A stretch of 64,000 nt of DNA from Larix kaempferi (Eukaryota > Streptophyta > Pinopsida > Pinales > Pinaceae). Positions 23,043 through 37,500 of this stretch are shown in pieces. The stretch is taken from positions 9,301,001 through 9,365,000 of the forward strand of contig BSBM01000461.1 of NCBI GenBank assembly GCA_027924585.1, read 5' to 3'. The translations under genes and the position numbers were made by a program. Every line of letters starts with the position of its first letter. Positions within the stretch are counted from its first letter, which is position 1. Under the pieces are notes generated by a model. That model saw only the letters and a program-made list of their open reading frames with translations, had not been told where the DNA came from and did no database searches.

Positions 23043-25622
23043 TATAATGCCCCATTTTGACCTTATTAACTAAACTAATTTGCTTATTACTTGAGACTTT
23101 GTTAGTTTGATGACACTATGGACATATGGTTTTATTATTTTGCAAAGATTATATATATGTGTGTGATGTTAATGTTATGAATTCTATTCACGTTTTGATT
23201 ATGTCTCTAGCGTGCAAACTTACTACATGATGGGTACGTGGATACCAAGTTAAAAGTTATATGTTGAATGGATGGATATGATACCAGGTTCATGGTACAT
23301 AGAAATGAATTGCATTCTTTTTCATTAGTAATGAAATGTATATCCATGTCAATGATTGCACAATATTCTCAGTTGTGCGTTTGGAGACTAACCTACTAGT
23401 TAAGAGAGCTAAGTGGTAGCTGGATCCTATGAGGAGGGAGTACCTCGGGGACATGGGTTCCAAAAGATAAATGGTATGCAACTGATGCATTATTTTTTTA
23501 GCATGAGTATTGTATTATTATCATGATGTATGGGTAGGTTTGGGGTTTCAGGAAATTCAACTGCCAAAATTGGTTATTCGATGACAAAACCTGAGTATGA
23601 CAGTCACAACGCAGTAACTCTGTTAAGGTAGACATACCCCCTTGTTCAATGGGAGGGGTGGAGGCATTTCCACAGTTTATCCTCCGAACCTGGAGTCATG
23701 ATAGGGTTGCGCTAAACCTCACTCCACAAGGTGTGTGATGATGACTGGTGGGTACCTACTAGGGAATCTTGGTCGATGTAGTCGACACTTCCTCTTACGG
23801 GTTCTAACTGGAACTCGTCACGGTGTGACACTTCAGTGTAGTCCAACAGAGGAAGGATATGATGTGGAAGTTAGTTGTGAACTAGGTAGAAGGAGGTAGG
23901 TAGATAGGTATGTCATAGAAGTAAAAAGGAAAACATAATTCAGTGTACTGAAAACCTTTGATTGATTCTTTTGTCGTAATTCAGTATGTTATGTTGTTTC
24001 ATGCATTATAATAAATGGAGATAGTCATTGAAATTCTTACCTCGGTATGTGTCGACTAATAGCGATTTATGTGATTATGTGGTATGCTTGTTTTAGTATT
24101 ATTAGTGTACCTACACGAGGTATGGAAGCCATAGCTATGCTTACATAACTCGCCTATATAGGCTGGTATTAGTTATCTACTATGCTATTACAGTTATGCT
24201 CTAATGCATTGTGATTGTGAATAAATTCCATTGGGAATTAATTATTACATATGTAGTTATGGATTGATATAATTGCGTCAGGTTATAAATGGAAGGTTTA
24301 ATTGTGGTTAAGGTTATGTATTAATCGTGGCCATCTTTAAAATAAATGCTAGTAAATGATTAAGAATATTATTATTAAAATAATTAATAAATATTAATGA
24401 AGAGTACTAAATATTAATGATATCAATTAGTTCATGTTCTGTTTACCAATGATAATGGTGTAAATAGTATTGATAAGATTATTATTGACTTGATTAATAA
24501 ATTGTAATTAGTTTTAATTATATTTGAAGAGTAATTACCATTGCGGGGGTGTGATAATCATTGGGTAAATAATTAGTGGTACTAATAATTGATTAATGAA
24601 CAATTGTTGTCAATTAATTAATTAATAGATCATTATTGATTAAATACTGATTTTAATAACCACTGGAGGGTGAATTGGTGATGTATACCATAGTAACAAT
24701 CTAATATATTATCACAGCTTATTGAAGTAAATAATGTTTAATATAAAAAATTTAACCGAACTTTAGAATTAATTAAGAATTATGTATAATTATTGATTGG
24801 CAACAATAATTATCATAAAAGTAATGGAATATATTGTTTAATGGAAATCATGCGTGAAACTTATCTCATTAAGTGGATAAAAGGGTAGGTGACCGATTGG
24901 GGGGAATTTAAATGAATTTCATTTAATGTTGATAAGCCATGTTTGAATTGCCTCATTAATAAGGATAAGATTTAATATTTTAATGTTTAGGGGTACGAGG
25001 GACTTTTACGGTGGATAGGAAAACATGAATGAAAATTTACGGGGAGATAAGGGTAGTAATGGAGGGAATGGAGTCGATATGGGAGGGAGTCGGTAGAAGA
25101 GAAGATGATAGATAGGAGGAGGGGGAGTGAAGAAGGGGATTTTTTTTTACCAAGGAAGAAATTTAGAAGAGGAGACTAAAATTCACGAAGGGGAGAACTA
25201 CAGGATTGGTTGGATTGTGCAGTACTCAGGTTTTGGGATCGGGGGTCCAAGAAGCAACTCTTGGAGCTGGGTGGTCGGCTAGACTATCCTAGCTAGCAGA
25301 CAGGCAGATCAAGTTTAGGCGGTTGAGTACTCTAAGGTTTTGGGGTTTTGTTTTACAGGTATTTTATTTCTTTATTGTTGTCCTTTTATTTATATGTGGA
25401 AGGAGGTGGAACACTAATTTAATTCAATGAATAATATGTTGTGTAATTTAATTCTTACATATATTGAAAATTTTGATCTATACCTACAATTACCTCATAT
25501 TTTAATTGTTTTCTACCTGAACATGAGACATATTAACTTAGAATGACACAGAAGCAAATACAGACAAGTAGTCAACAAGTTAGAGTAGCTAAATAAACCG
25601 ATGACTTATTTAGGTCCCTACA
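23043..25622 (+). repeat. Solo Ty3-type LTR (about 2.58 kb)
   Basis: The sequence starts TATAATGCCCCATTTTGACC and ends GTCCCTACA. The start looks like the common Ty3 LTR start TGTAATGCCCC with a G-to-A change at position two. It is flanked on both sides by CCTAC. No primer site or polypurine tract adjoins it and no internal region is present, so it is best read as a solo LTR left by LTR-LTR recombination. It is not obviously related to the 3 kb LTRs at 31496 and 41437. No second copy is in the window to confirm the ends. Confidence 0.65.
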
Positions 25623-25627
25623 CCTAC
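25623..25627. other. Right target-site duplication CCTAC of solo LTR
   Basis: Matches 23038-23042. Confidence 0.75.
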
Positions 25628-26889
25628 CATGAATTGAATCTATATATCCATATCATGACTATTAAATCTGTGCATATAAAATTTTTCCATAAACATTAAA
25701 TTAAGTAAATACATAATAGCAGATATCAACCATGGAATTCATATACAAATGAGAAACTTATCTTTTTTAACAAAAATAGTCCTCCAATTGATTGTAGATG
25801 AAGGATGTTCCTCCTAGGAGTAGGCTCTCTATCACACAATTTTTTTCCACGGTAAAGTCTTCCCTGATTCGGAGCTATTAATCTATAACAACCCCAAATA
25901 TTGAAAATGCACAAAAAATTTTAAAAAATAATTATGCTCATAAGGAAACTAAATCTTTCGTAATACTTAACTCATGATGAAATATTCAATGGTTTGAATA
26001 GCACTTTCATAATTTCACTATTATGTCTTTCATCATACCTGAATGAATACATGGGAAAAATTCATGGATTATAAACCGAAGTACTTATAATAGAAAGTAT
26101 TTCTTTATTTGTTAATACAACCAAAGCAATTTCAAAATATTATTGACTCATTTTATTCAATCTCAATGATTTCCTTTCCCATACATAACAACTCTTTTCC
26201 TTACCATACCCTTTAATTTTAGGACATTCAACATACCATTCAATGCAAACTTAACTATTATACAAATGATCAATGACCACATCATCACTATGATCACAAT
26301 AAATTCATAATAATATAGACCATAATTGAAAATTTCATACTAAGTATCCCTATGAGTTTACTTCCTACCTTAAACTCTTTTCTCATGTACAAACTATCTA
26401 TCATCAATTAATATATATCACCAAATGCACAAGTCCATTCTTCATGGATCATCTTTATACCCATGGTCTTAAATGTTATATATATATGTTTATATAGCTA
26501 TATATGGATATAATCCTATCTGCATAAAATCATTACTTTTATATATATCAAACAAAACTTAAAATACGTTTTAACCATAAAAAAAAATTAGTAAAGGGAT
26601 CGAAGCTGAGAGAACAATTTCAATCATCCATTGAAATCATAACCCTCGGTTACACATAGATATCATGGATCAATCCAACAAATACTTCATCAACATAATA
26701 AACAACATTAATTCAGAGAGGTGGGTAATGGATCCAATATCTGTTAAGCAAACAATTCATCGTGGATTAAGAGGAAATATCTCCTAATAGGGGATCGACT
26801 TAAATGTAACTACCACAGGATAAACAAGGGGGAGGTGCAATGAGCTAATTACATGCCTCAATTCCACTAATAAAACAAGATTGTTTACA

Positions 26890-27720
26890 AGCAAACATTT
26901 ACTCCCAAGATTGATCGTCCCTCTGTTCTATGCCATGTAGGAAGAGGTTGACTAATAATTAAACAAAGTCTCATTAAGATAATATATAACAAACAAAAAT
27001 TAAGCATTCGATTTCATTAATAAATAGTGGATCGTGTTTCCAATTAGACTAGCAGAGAACCAATCATTCCACTCTAGTAGAATCGATCTCTCACTCTTTT
27101 AAACAGAGAATTAAAATGCCAATGTTTACATAAAGGATCGATCTCCATATATGATCGATCCCTTATCTGGACAAAGAATAAATATTTAAACGTTTTCTCA
27201 AAGGGTCGATCTCCAGAGAGAGACGATCTCTGTAATTCAAGGACAACATATAAAATCGAAACACATAAAAAGAGAATCTAATCCCATAAAGGATCGACCT
27301 CTTAACTTTTTTAAAACTTCAATTCAGATATCCACCATAAACACAAAATCGATCTCCATAGAGAATCGACCTGCTAAATTTTAAACAACAATTAAATATT
27401 TATCATAAAGAGAGGATTGATCTCTTTCAAGGATTGACCTGCTAACTTTTGCATAGAACATTTAAACTGATGGTCGATCTTTGTTGAGGATCGACCTCTT
27501 ATTTTTTTTCACAGAGAATACCTAAAAATCATTTAAACAAAGGATCAATCTTTGTAGAGAATCGACCTCTTGATATTTTGTATAGAGAAATATATCAGAC
27601 AAAAACAAAGGATTGATCTATGTAGAGTATCGATCCATTAAATATTTGACAATAAATAAAATGTACACATTAACCAGAGGATTGATCTCCGTAGAGAATT
27701 GATCTCTCCCATTAAAATGT
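26890..27720. repeat. Degenerate tandem repeat rich in GATCGATC/GATCGACC
   Basis: About ten imperfect units of 65-90 bases. Each carries a 'GGATCGATCTC' type word, a short spacer (often TGTAGAG or CATAGAG), then 'GATCGACCTC' or a variant, and an A-rich stretch with ACAGAGAA. The paired words are partly self-complementary. Confidence 0.75.
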
Positions 27721-28553
27721 CTCAACACAATAATATATAACCAAAGAAAGGAATTAGAGATGATTACTTAGAAGAAGATCACACCATAGAGCTATAACAT
27801 CAAATGATTCGCCTCAATAGATATATTTATCACAAAGATTGCTGGAAACAATACCCATAGGGGTTTGTTTTCTATCATAGCGACTTCATAAAATATTTGT
27901 TGACTGAATCAATCCGCAGGAACCTCAATTTAGTTCTAAATCATATCGATATAGATAATTCATCCACTGCATTCATCACACTAATGAAAAAGAACCAAAA
28001 ATTTCACACAAGACTCAATCCCATAACTCACAAAGTTTTGATACATACATGATTTCAGTCCAACATACGTTATTAACACAATGTACATTGTTCAGATTTA
28101 ATGAATGCGAAGATGCAATAAGGATATTAATCCATCCTCCTGCACACACATTACTCATAAAAGAGCACACAGTCTATAATCTTTTTCCTGGGTTTCAATC
28201 CCACACTTTACATTATCATAAAAATACATAGAGTTCTCATCAACGGATTATACAGAGTTATAATAGAAAAAAATCAAAAATTTATTATTAGAACCAGTTA
28301 TAGGATCTTTGATCTGCACAACTCATGTTATATTAATATAGTACATAAATCCTATACGGATTTACCTCAACCATCGCAATCAAATTCAACCTACTGGCAT
28401 ATGTAAACCAGAGTGTATAAAATAAAACAAAGCACATGATATATCCATATTTGTGATATGTATACATATGTAACATAATGCAATATTTTCCCTACTTAAG
28501 GAATCAAAACAAAGTATATAGGTACATATAACAGTCGTATTATACTTCAAGCA

Positions 28554-28579
28554 AACACACACACACACATATATATATA
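28554..28579. repeat. (AC)n(AT)n microsatellite
   Basis: AC repeats followed directly by AT repeats. Confidence 0.9.
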
Positions 28580-30155
28580 ACATAGTGATGTAATCCAAGT
28601 TATGCCACCATAGCTTGTATATGTAATAAAAAATAAAGTACAATAATATATGCCATTCACAACTCATTGGTTCATAAGAAAAATTACACTTACTTGAAAT
28701 AATGCGAATGAAAACTTGGAGAATCAGTTCCTCCCAACCATATAAGAGAGTAGCACAACTTCCATCTCAACTCCATCCCCTATTTGGATCACCATGAGGC
28801 ACACTAGAACTAACAAGCAAATATTCCATGCAACACTCTCTTGGATTCTGTAACAAGGTTAGTGATAGACTTACAAAAAAGAGAAACACTCAACACATGC
28901 ACTCATAGAAAAATTTCTTTGTGCACAACACAACATCCTGTGCTTTTTCAGTGCACCAATTTATAGTTTTTTCCTAGGTCTTGTGCCATCCCAATCAAAT
29001 ATCATTCAATCCTTCAATCCCTATGGTTTAGTATCTTGTTTGGTAGTTGAACTTTTAGATTGGATTTGATTGGTAAAATATCTCTTTCTTTACACTTGTT
29101 CTATGTCTCAAGGTGGTGTCCCCTCATTTAAATGAGTTCTCCAAGTCTCTTTCTTTTTATTAATAATAAAAATAATAATTGTTGTGCAAAGTATCACTCA
29201 CATCCTATGTGAGTATTTTTGAGTTTTTAAATAACTCTTACAAATAATAAATTGTTTCGACATATTTCTCAAAACTTTTAAATCAAAATAAATAAGAATG
29301 TCTTGGGGTATCGCATAATCCACGAGGGTGAAGCTTCCCAAGCCTACTACTCGACCACAACTTATACAACAATCTATTGCAAAAATACCCTACACATTTG
29401 TCCCAATCCAATAGTACTCATCCCCCATTATCCTACACAACACAAGGATTGGGAGCCCATTCATTGTATTGCAATCCCTCAAGCTATCCCCATTTCCTTC
29501 TAGTTCTCCAACACAAGCTAGTTGAGGAGCATTTGTGGTGGGGATCCAAGCACCTCAATTGCAGGATAGGTTTCTCTCACATTGGACCACTCCCATTAGC
29601 ACTAGTTTTCCACATTAATTAACATGAACAATTATGAAAGTTCTAGTTTTCATCTCTTCAGTTCCATCATGAAGGCCCCTTCCCCAAAAGGATAGTCATT
29701 GATTAATGATAGAAGTATTGAAGAAATAACCTTAATTTTCCACATTTTATATGCATACTCAAAACTACCCATGTTGCACTCATGAGGAGCCTAGTTTTTC
29801 ATTTAATCCAAGCTTAGGATAATATAATCAATAAATGTTAATTAAGCCCCTCTCATAAACATGCATGTATGGAACTTAGGATAAACTCACTATCTAAGGT
29901 TTTTAAGTAGGGATACTGACTTTTGTTAGTAAGTCACTAGGATCATTCCCCCCTTGGAACCTCTTTCACTTCCCCCTCGTCTGGAATCATAGTCCCTCCA
30001 TATCTTATTCATCATTTGCCATCTACTTTTTTCAAGTATTTTATATTAAATATCAAAAGTATTCACTTACAACAACTTTGGTCATCCTAGAACGTTTATA
30101 TATAACCTATAGACATTCCATCATTACATTCTCGGGTAAAAAATGAGGTGTTACA

Positions 30156-31495
30156 ATAGTATTTTACCTTACTAAATTCTACACTTCTTACGAAATTTAT
30201 TGGACTCATTTGTACATAGCTCTCCAACATTATATGTCATCAACACCTTTATTTTATTCTCTTCTTGTTTTTCTACAAGATATTTAAACTCTTTAAATTG
30301 ACTAAAAACTTCATACTTATTATGGAAGAAATAAACGCATGTGTTTCTAGAGAAATCATAAATGAATGAAACATAATATATAGATTTTCCTAGTAATGAA
30401 ATAGGAAGAGGTCCAAACACATCATTGTTATTATTTACAAGAATCATTTTTCTCTTGTAGCACCATATGCAAATTTTAACCAATTTTTTTTCCATATATG
30501 CAATGTTCACATAAATCAAAATCTAATGAGAAATATAACATATCATTTTCCATACCTTTACCATTTAATGCTCAAAGGCCCTTCTCTCCAATATTTCCCA
30601 ATCTCCAATGCCATATCATTCTCTTGTCTACAAGGACAATAAGGATCCAATATTCTTCAATGTTATCCTCAAGAACAACAAACCTATACACCTATCATTA
30701 AAAGTGCTTCCATAGGAAGTTCTAATCTAAACTCCCTACATGTCATCAACATCATTTCTCTTGGAACCATCTTGCATGTTTCATTTTCAAATAAAGTATG
30801 CACACATGTATCATCCATCTTGCTTATAGATATCAATTTTTGGGCTAGATCTAGAATGTGTAAAACCCTAGGAAGAGTTTTAATCCTTCCACCTTTGAGA
30901 AGTATCTTGACCCTTCCAATTCCTATCATTTTGGTTGTCAATCCATATCCTAGAAAAAAATTACCTCCGTTGTATTTTTTATATTCAAAAAGTAACTCCT
31001 TGTGCGGAGTCATATGAAATGAAGTGCCTAAGTCAATCAACCATACATCATGATTTGTATGTGTACTTGTAGGTTCCAAGTAAACATCATGTCCTTCTTA
31101 TGTAGAGGGTTATGTTTTCCGTAGAAGGAGCATCATCATATCCCTTACTTTTATCAATACTCTTAGATTTGCAATTTTTCTTATAGTTCCCATCTTTACC
31201 ACATTTTCGTCATTTATTTTCAACTTATCCTAGAGATTTAGATCTATTCTAAACTTAGATATACCCCCAGAACACTTATTTTTCCTCTTTCCAAAATGAT
31301 ATCTCACAGATAAAAAATAATTGGCCACACCCTCCATGGGTTTTTGTCCCATTTTCCCTAGAAAAAAGGATGCAACTACATCCTCAAACTTAAAGGATTG
31401 ACTGGTAGTAACAATTCTACAACTAGATTGTCCCAAGTGTCTGGAAAAGAACATAGCAACGCAATACACTTATATTTTTCCTCCATCTTAATATC
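30156..31495 (-). pseudogene. Copia element O: end of gag, zinc knuckle, protease, start of integrase
   Basis: Read on the minus strand from 31495. A gag end comes first (SFPDTWDNLVVELLLPV), with a decayed zinc knuckle near 31170-31210 (CGKDGNYKKNCKSKS). The protease follows at about 31050 (WLIDLGTSFHMTPHKE, with Leu for the usual Ser and Thr for Ala). Integrase starts at about 30480-30180 (DVFGPLPISLLGKSIYYVSFIYDFSRNTCVYF). The second integrase Asp region is damaged (YNVGELCTNE). Frames change several times. The piece is cut at 30155 by element Z and at 31495 by the young large element; its upstream gag is at 44424-44985. RT and RNase H are not found. Confidence 0.88.
31491..31495. other. 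Left target-site duplication ATATC of the young element
   Basis: ATATC precedes the TGTAGTGC end at 31496 and recurs exactly at 44419-44423 after the GCGTTACA end. Confidence 0.95.
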
Positions 31496-34467
31496 TGTAG
31501 TGCTCTGGTTTTTTTTGGCAGAGCACATGACAAGCTTATTTTATGTTGTTCAAATGAAATTTCGTACACATTTCTGATAAATTGATCGCTATTCAAATGA
31601 AAACTTCCTAACCTTAGTATAAGCACTTTCTCGTTTATAGTCATTAACATACTTACAGATGTAAAAAAAAATATAACGTGACATGTTAGGATTTTATTTC
31701 ATGTACATATTTCAGCATAAGAGTAGAAGAGTATGTTTCAGCATAATAACTAATAATTGACAAGGAAAATACCTGTTTCCAGAAGTTTGAAGTTTGTAGA
31801 TTGTCTCATAGCTTGCTGTAGATTTCCTTCGAGATTTTTGTCTTTAAAGCTTAGCAACCGGTTGAATGAACCACCCTACCGACCAGCTCTTATCGTGCTG
31901 GCCCTAGGAAACCGACGGGTTTCCTAGCCCCCAAGCCCACAAACCGATAATTCCAATAGCAGCTACCTTGTTTCTTATTTCCCAATTAGAGTTTTCCCCT
32001 TCCTCTGTGTAATAGGAGTTTTCCCTTTCTTCCTCCTTCAAAATTTCTCCCAAAACCAAAATAAGATCCAACCCCCCCTCCTGACTACTTCGTTCAGTCT
32101 TCCCTTTATAGAAATTTTCCTCCTTCATAAATTCATAACTTCCTTGTCACTCCACCGCCCTAGCTGTCATGTTTTTTTTTTTGGAAGTATAAATAATTAA
32201 TGCAACCCCTTTTCAAGGTAAAATGATTATTATATATTATTTTAAATCATCCAAGTTTTTTTTCTCGAGCAGTGGAATTATTGAATTTTTCTAGTTTTAG
32301 ATTTGAATTCCTTTTGTTTAATCGAAACAAGATAACTATGACTTATATTTAAATTCCCAAGACAATTTTAAATAATATAAAAATCATTCCACCGTTGGTT
32401 AAGTGTTTTTGATGGTTAAGTGTTTTTGAAAAATAATATATATATATTGTGTGGCCTTTCAAGATGGGAAATGGCATAAGTCTTAAATGTTTGTACCCAC
32501 ATCTCGACTCAAAACTAAATGTTCTAACTTGTAATAAATTCTAGTAATCATATCGTATAGTTTATTGTTAAATCGACTTTATTCATTAGTTTATTGTTAA
32601 TCATATCGTATAGTAATCATATCCCTCATATCTCCTTTATTTTATTCATTAATTTATCGTTCTATTCTTTTCCAATTAATATGAAAACAAATCCAATTAC
32701 TCAATAATTTATTTAAACAAATCTTTTCATTTACTTGGAATGATTGTGTCAATTACTTAAATGAATAATTTATTTAATAAATTATTCAATCCACTATGCT
32801 TTATAAAAAGGATTATTATCTTTTTTTTTTTTTTTTATTAATTAAATAATAATAATAATAACAATAATAATTAATAATAACAGTAATTAAATTAATTGTG
32901 AATAGTAATTAAAATATTTATTTGTTTAATCGATAAGTGCCAACATAGTACCTCTGTGTATTAATAATGAAATACTTAATGGTTTAATTAATCATGATCA
33001 CCAATTATATAGTACACTCTTCTAGTATTAATGTTTAACTATTATACTTCATATTGAAGACACCTTCACTTGAGGATACTTACAATTAACGACATTTATT
33101 TTAATTGTTCATTACAATGTTTACATATAAAGACTAATCAACTTATTTTACACATTAGAACTTGATAATCTTTTATTAATTAAGTCATTCAGTAAATACT
33201 TAATTGAGTTATCTATGAAAACTTATAACATTGTTAAATCTTGATAAGTATGTTGTAAACTCATATTATCGTGCATGTACAAAATGTGCATGCGTGGCCA
33301 GCGTATGCACAAGACGGACATGTACTATAAACATATGTCATATTTCCTATGCATAACAGCTAACTAATACTAATAATACTTTATGCAACTAAACAAGTAT
33401 ACATTTATCATAACATTACTAAAACATCATCGGTTATTTTATCAGTTAACCTTTAAGATTTCATTTCATTATTTTTATTGATTACATCAGTCCAATCAAT
33501 CAAGTACAAGGAAGGGTACCTACTACCACTAACTCGGAATCAAGGAATACTAAACCCTCAACAGTACTAACTAACACATCCTCCCATCATAACCTACGTC
33601 CAGCATCCTCCCTATCCTTCCTCTGCTAGTACAAAAGTGGATGTCGGACTCACCGATCTGACCACATAGAACTTGAGAGCGATAGCGTCGGCTGAACAGC
33701 GGACCTATCCTCCCCTAGCAGGCATCCGACCATCGTCATCACAACAACATGGGGAGCGTGTCTCAGCACGGCCCTCCCACGACCTCGGGTATCATGGAAA
33801 CCTAGGGTGGGAAACACATCCATCCCCCTCAACATACTGGGCCTACGCCCTTATCGACTCATACTTTGCTGCTATCGAGATTATCGGTTTGTGTCATCGT
33901 ATCATCAATTTTGGTTGCTAAGCTTTTACTGCATGGAAAAAGTTCTTATCCCATGTATTAGATCAAGTATCTCGCTATCCCATAGCCCTTGTATCCTGTA
34001 GGTTAGTTTTTCGCAAAATACACATTTTATAACAAGCATTTCCATTCGATTGCCAATTTATCTATATCATCAACATCGTTTTATTTCACGCCACAATTTT
34101 AGCTCATCACAGGTATGCATGACATATAACAATTCAATCAATTTCATCATAGGATGGCATCCACGTATAACATCATATATTTCACATTCCATTAATGAAA
34201 ACGTTAAAACATATATATCGTCATCATAAAAGAAACGAATCTCATGATAACCATAACCTATTAACTGCATGAACATAGTAAGATCATAATATCATAACAT
34301 CATATTCATAACATAATAACGACATACACATGGTAGCAACATATAATCGGGTGTATCGTGTCATAAGTATAGTTTACCCAGTCTAGTTAAGTCCAACAGA
34401 TAATAAGAAAATAAAGTTCAATATGTGTCACGGATAAACCTGTCTAGTCGAAATATGGGGCGTTACA
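31496..34467 (-). repeat. 3' LTR of the young element (2972 bp)
   Basis: Minus-strand ends are TGTAACGCCCC...CACTACA. It matches 41437-44418 along the whole length. The moderately GC-rich part near 33600-33830 and the short frames inside are identical in both copies because the LTRs are identical, not because they code. Confidence 0.96.
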
Positions 34468-34482
34468 TACACCCGCCCTTCA
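34468..34482 (-). other. Polypurine tract of the young element
   Basis: On the minus strand AAGGGCGGGTGTA lies directly before the TGTAACGCCCC LTR start. This fixes the element's orientation. Confidence 0.8.
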
Positions 34483-37400
34483 GGAAACTTCGTCCCGAAG
34501 TTATGGTCATAATAATGTAGGGAAAATCTTGACGCATAATCTCTCCATTCTTGCAAGTAGCAGATGCTGGACAAACGTTTCCTACTTAGCTTTGACTTGA
34601 CCGAATATATCGATATTATCTTCTGGTTTTACTTCTTTTGTCCGCTGATATGTATTCTAATAATTTAAGAAACATTTAGATTAATCCTTCTATCGAATAT
34701 TAATATTATATTGATAATTATTAAAGGTTATAATGAGGTGCTACTCATCTTAGCATCATACTATGAACCTATAACCATGTCCTTAAGTTACCTCATCCAG
34801 ATCAGTTTATTCGTCACACAACCAAGTCCTTATCATAGGTGTATCTTGATCTAACTTAGCATAGAATAATCGATGTTTTTAAAATGGAGAGCTGAGAGTT
34901 CATAATCTTTAATTATTCAACAAGCAACTACAAGGATCTTTAAGATTTGCATACCTCTCCTAAGAGATGAAGATCCCTGTTATTTCATCCTAAGGTCAAA
35001 CATTATTATTACCTTAGTGTTAATAAGCAATCTGCATCCTTGATAACTATAAGTTTTGTAACAAATATTAAATTAGGAGAAATATCATTTATTAGAATGT
35101 TTTTAGTAACTATATCTTATCAAAATGCTTAAGTTCATTGATAGTATCTGTTAGGGGTTTAAACAACGTAACTTTATTCATTGAGGTGCACATCGGTTCC
35201 TATTTTGCCTCCATTATTATCTCATTTACTTGTATTATTATTTCACTTAACCTTGTTGAGGGTTCGACGCATGTTTATTCACTGTAACTTCATTAGTCCC
35301 TCAATAATTTACCTACTTTTATATTTTATTGCTTGTTCATTTTGTAATTATTAAATCCTAGTTGTTTCTCAATAATATTTTCCCCCATCATGACAATTTA
35401 ACCTAAGCAAGACTAGTGGCATATAACCCCTACCCTTTTCTCGCACATAACTAGTTCCTTCAATCTTTTTCCACTTACGATAATGAAACATGATTAATTG
35501 CACATTACACATAGAAAATTTACGGTGTTGATTTTAATACATAGGTATCTCCCATATTTTAATACTAATTAAATTTCCAATAGAGGAATCCATTCACACA
35601 TTCCTTACATATTGACCTACCACCTCCATCTAGGTGCCTCATACAACTAGACATGCGATACACATATAATCTTACCCCCTTTACTTGCCAGTTTCGTAAA
35701 GATACCCATTCTCATCAATAAATAATTTCATCATTTCTCATAATTGGAAATGCACTATTTCTCCTAAAACATAGTTTTATTACAAATTCCAAAGTACTAG
35801 ATTTATAACGGTTGTTAGACTATTGGTCAAGTATTATTGACTTTCAATTATCTCCCATATAACCTTCCTACCATGTCCTCACTCCATTTACTACCTTATT
35901 AGATTTAGTTAATACATCTCTTGTTTCTATCGATGATCCTCCCCTTATATATATATATATATATATCCTGTAGATCCTATACATAATGGGAAGCAACCCA
36001 ATTATCCTAGTCACTAATAGTGGTAACCATAATCCCTTAATATTTGAACACCAATGTATATTTATTCAACAATTCAACGCATTATTAAACATAAGTGGAC
36101 TCCACCATCATATTTAACTAATAGAACTAGAACAATTATTCATTCATTACAATCTTTAAGGTATATCACCTTGCCATTTCACTTATCCTTCAAAACTTAG
36201 GTTCGAGATTTATAGCATAGCCCCCTCATATGACATCCTCTCGATACTTACTAGAATGAAACATGAGCCATAAGAAGTTACTACATTGATACAAAATATG
36301 TCCCTCCATATTAATCCACATCAGGTCAAAACTTACTTACTTCGAACGCTAGCTATAGAAAGATCAACATCACACCTCGAGTAGGTCACGACTCACCTAT
36401 TCACATAGCTAAATACACAAGGTATCTCAAGTGCTAAATTAAGATGCTCTTACCAACCTAACTCTTTAATGAACAACACATTGAACTAATGTTCCGTAGT
36501 GTACTTTCACTTCCTAAATATTACTTTCATTGTTTTCAACATCATACTTTTACCTATCTTGCTATCATCCTTGTGATTAATTTACTATGTTCAAATTTAT
36601 TATGTATTCCTTATAAATTGTTCGACTATAGTCCCCTTCTTATATTACGTATTTATTATTTAGTTCATTTAATGTTTTACCTCTTGCCCTCTTTATATAC
36701 ATATATAATCTTTTACTCCTAGCATATTGCAACCATTGTATTACTATATTTGTTGCTTGTCCTTACTTCATATATATACACATATATATTCTTTATATAA
36801 TATATGTATAATACATTAGAAATGTCAATTCACATTCACTTGCATTTATTCTTAATTATTATTATTATAGTATATATATATATATAAATTACACTCATTT
36901 ATGATTTTCTTCATATGTTATAATCATTATTTCATTTGTTTTAAATCATTTATTTATTATTATATATATATATATATATATATATATTTTTTAATTTTAT
37001 ATACAAGTACAACTTCTTTTATCTTGTAACATTTTATTAATGCATTGTTGGAAAAGTTCTAATTCATAAATAATCACATGACACACATTTTGATATCTCT
37101 AGGATTATTAGCAAAAAATAAAAAATTTAACTATAAGTTTTCAACCTTGAAAGAATACCATAAGTGCATATTTATATTTATTTTTAAATTTAATTTTATG
37201 TGGGATGTTAAATAAATATTAAGACCATTTGATATAGTACATAAATTTATTAACCCTAGATTCTCACCAAGCAAGTTAAACTTATATATATATATATATT
37301 TATTTATTTTCAAAAATTAAATATATATATATTGAATTTAAATATTTAGATTTCTCCTTTTTAATATATAAATTATAATTTAAATTTTATATATGGAAAT

Positions 37401-37500
37401 TTAAATATATATTAAATTTAAACATCTAAATTTCAACCAAATTTTGAAATTTTAAAAACCACCTTTAGCCTCACCTAAACCTAAACCTAATCTAACCTAA
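34483..37500 (-). other. AT-rich non-coding 3' interior of the young element
   Basis: No gene is seen. The stretch contains TA-rich microsatellites (about 35946-35966 and 36958-36987) and otherwise unremarkable AT-rich sequence. Confidence 0.5.

Larger units (their letters stand above)
25628..30155 (-). mobile_element. Decayed element Z with Ty3-type LTR end at 30155
   Basis: Read on the minus strand, the right edge starts TGTAACACCTCATTTTTTACCCG, the typical 5' end of a Ty3-type LTR. Copia element O resumes immediately beyond it, so Z inserted into O's integrase region. The flank is ATAGT, but I could not find its partner, and no primer site is seen, so the left end is undefined. No coding sequence is supported. 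The region includes a field of GATCGA-rich repeats and an AC/AT microsatellite. It may be a very long LTR, or LTR plus leader. Confidence 0.5.

Noticed and set aside
23276-23290. TGATACCA-like word as a possible primer site for a minus-strand element
   Set aside because: It is inside the putative solo LTR, lacks the full GCTCTGATACCA word, and no LTR edge adjoins it.
28386-28667. 93-codon minus-strand frame rich in Tyr/Cys/Ile
   Set aside because: It runs across an AC/AT microsatellite and has no family resemblance; chance frame.
33673-33921. 82-codon frame repeated identically at 43624-43872
   Set aside because: Identity reflects the near-identical LTRs of one young element, not protein conservation; no domain is seen.
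37465-37500. Run of CCTAAACCTAAACCTAATC resembling telomere repeat
   Set aside because: Only two or three degenerate units; too short to call an interstitial telomeric site.
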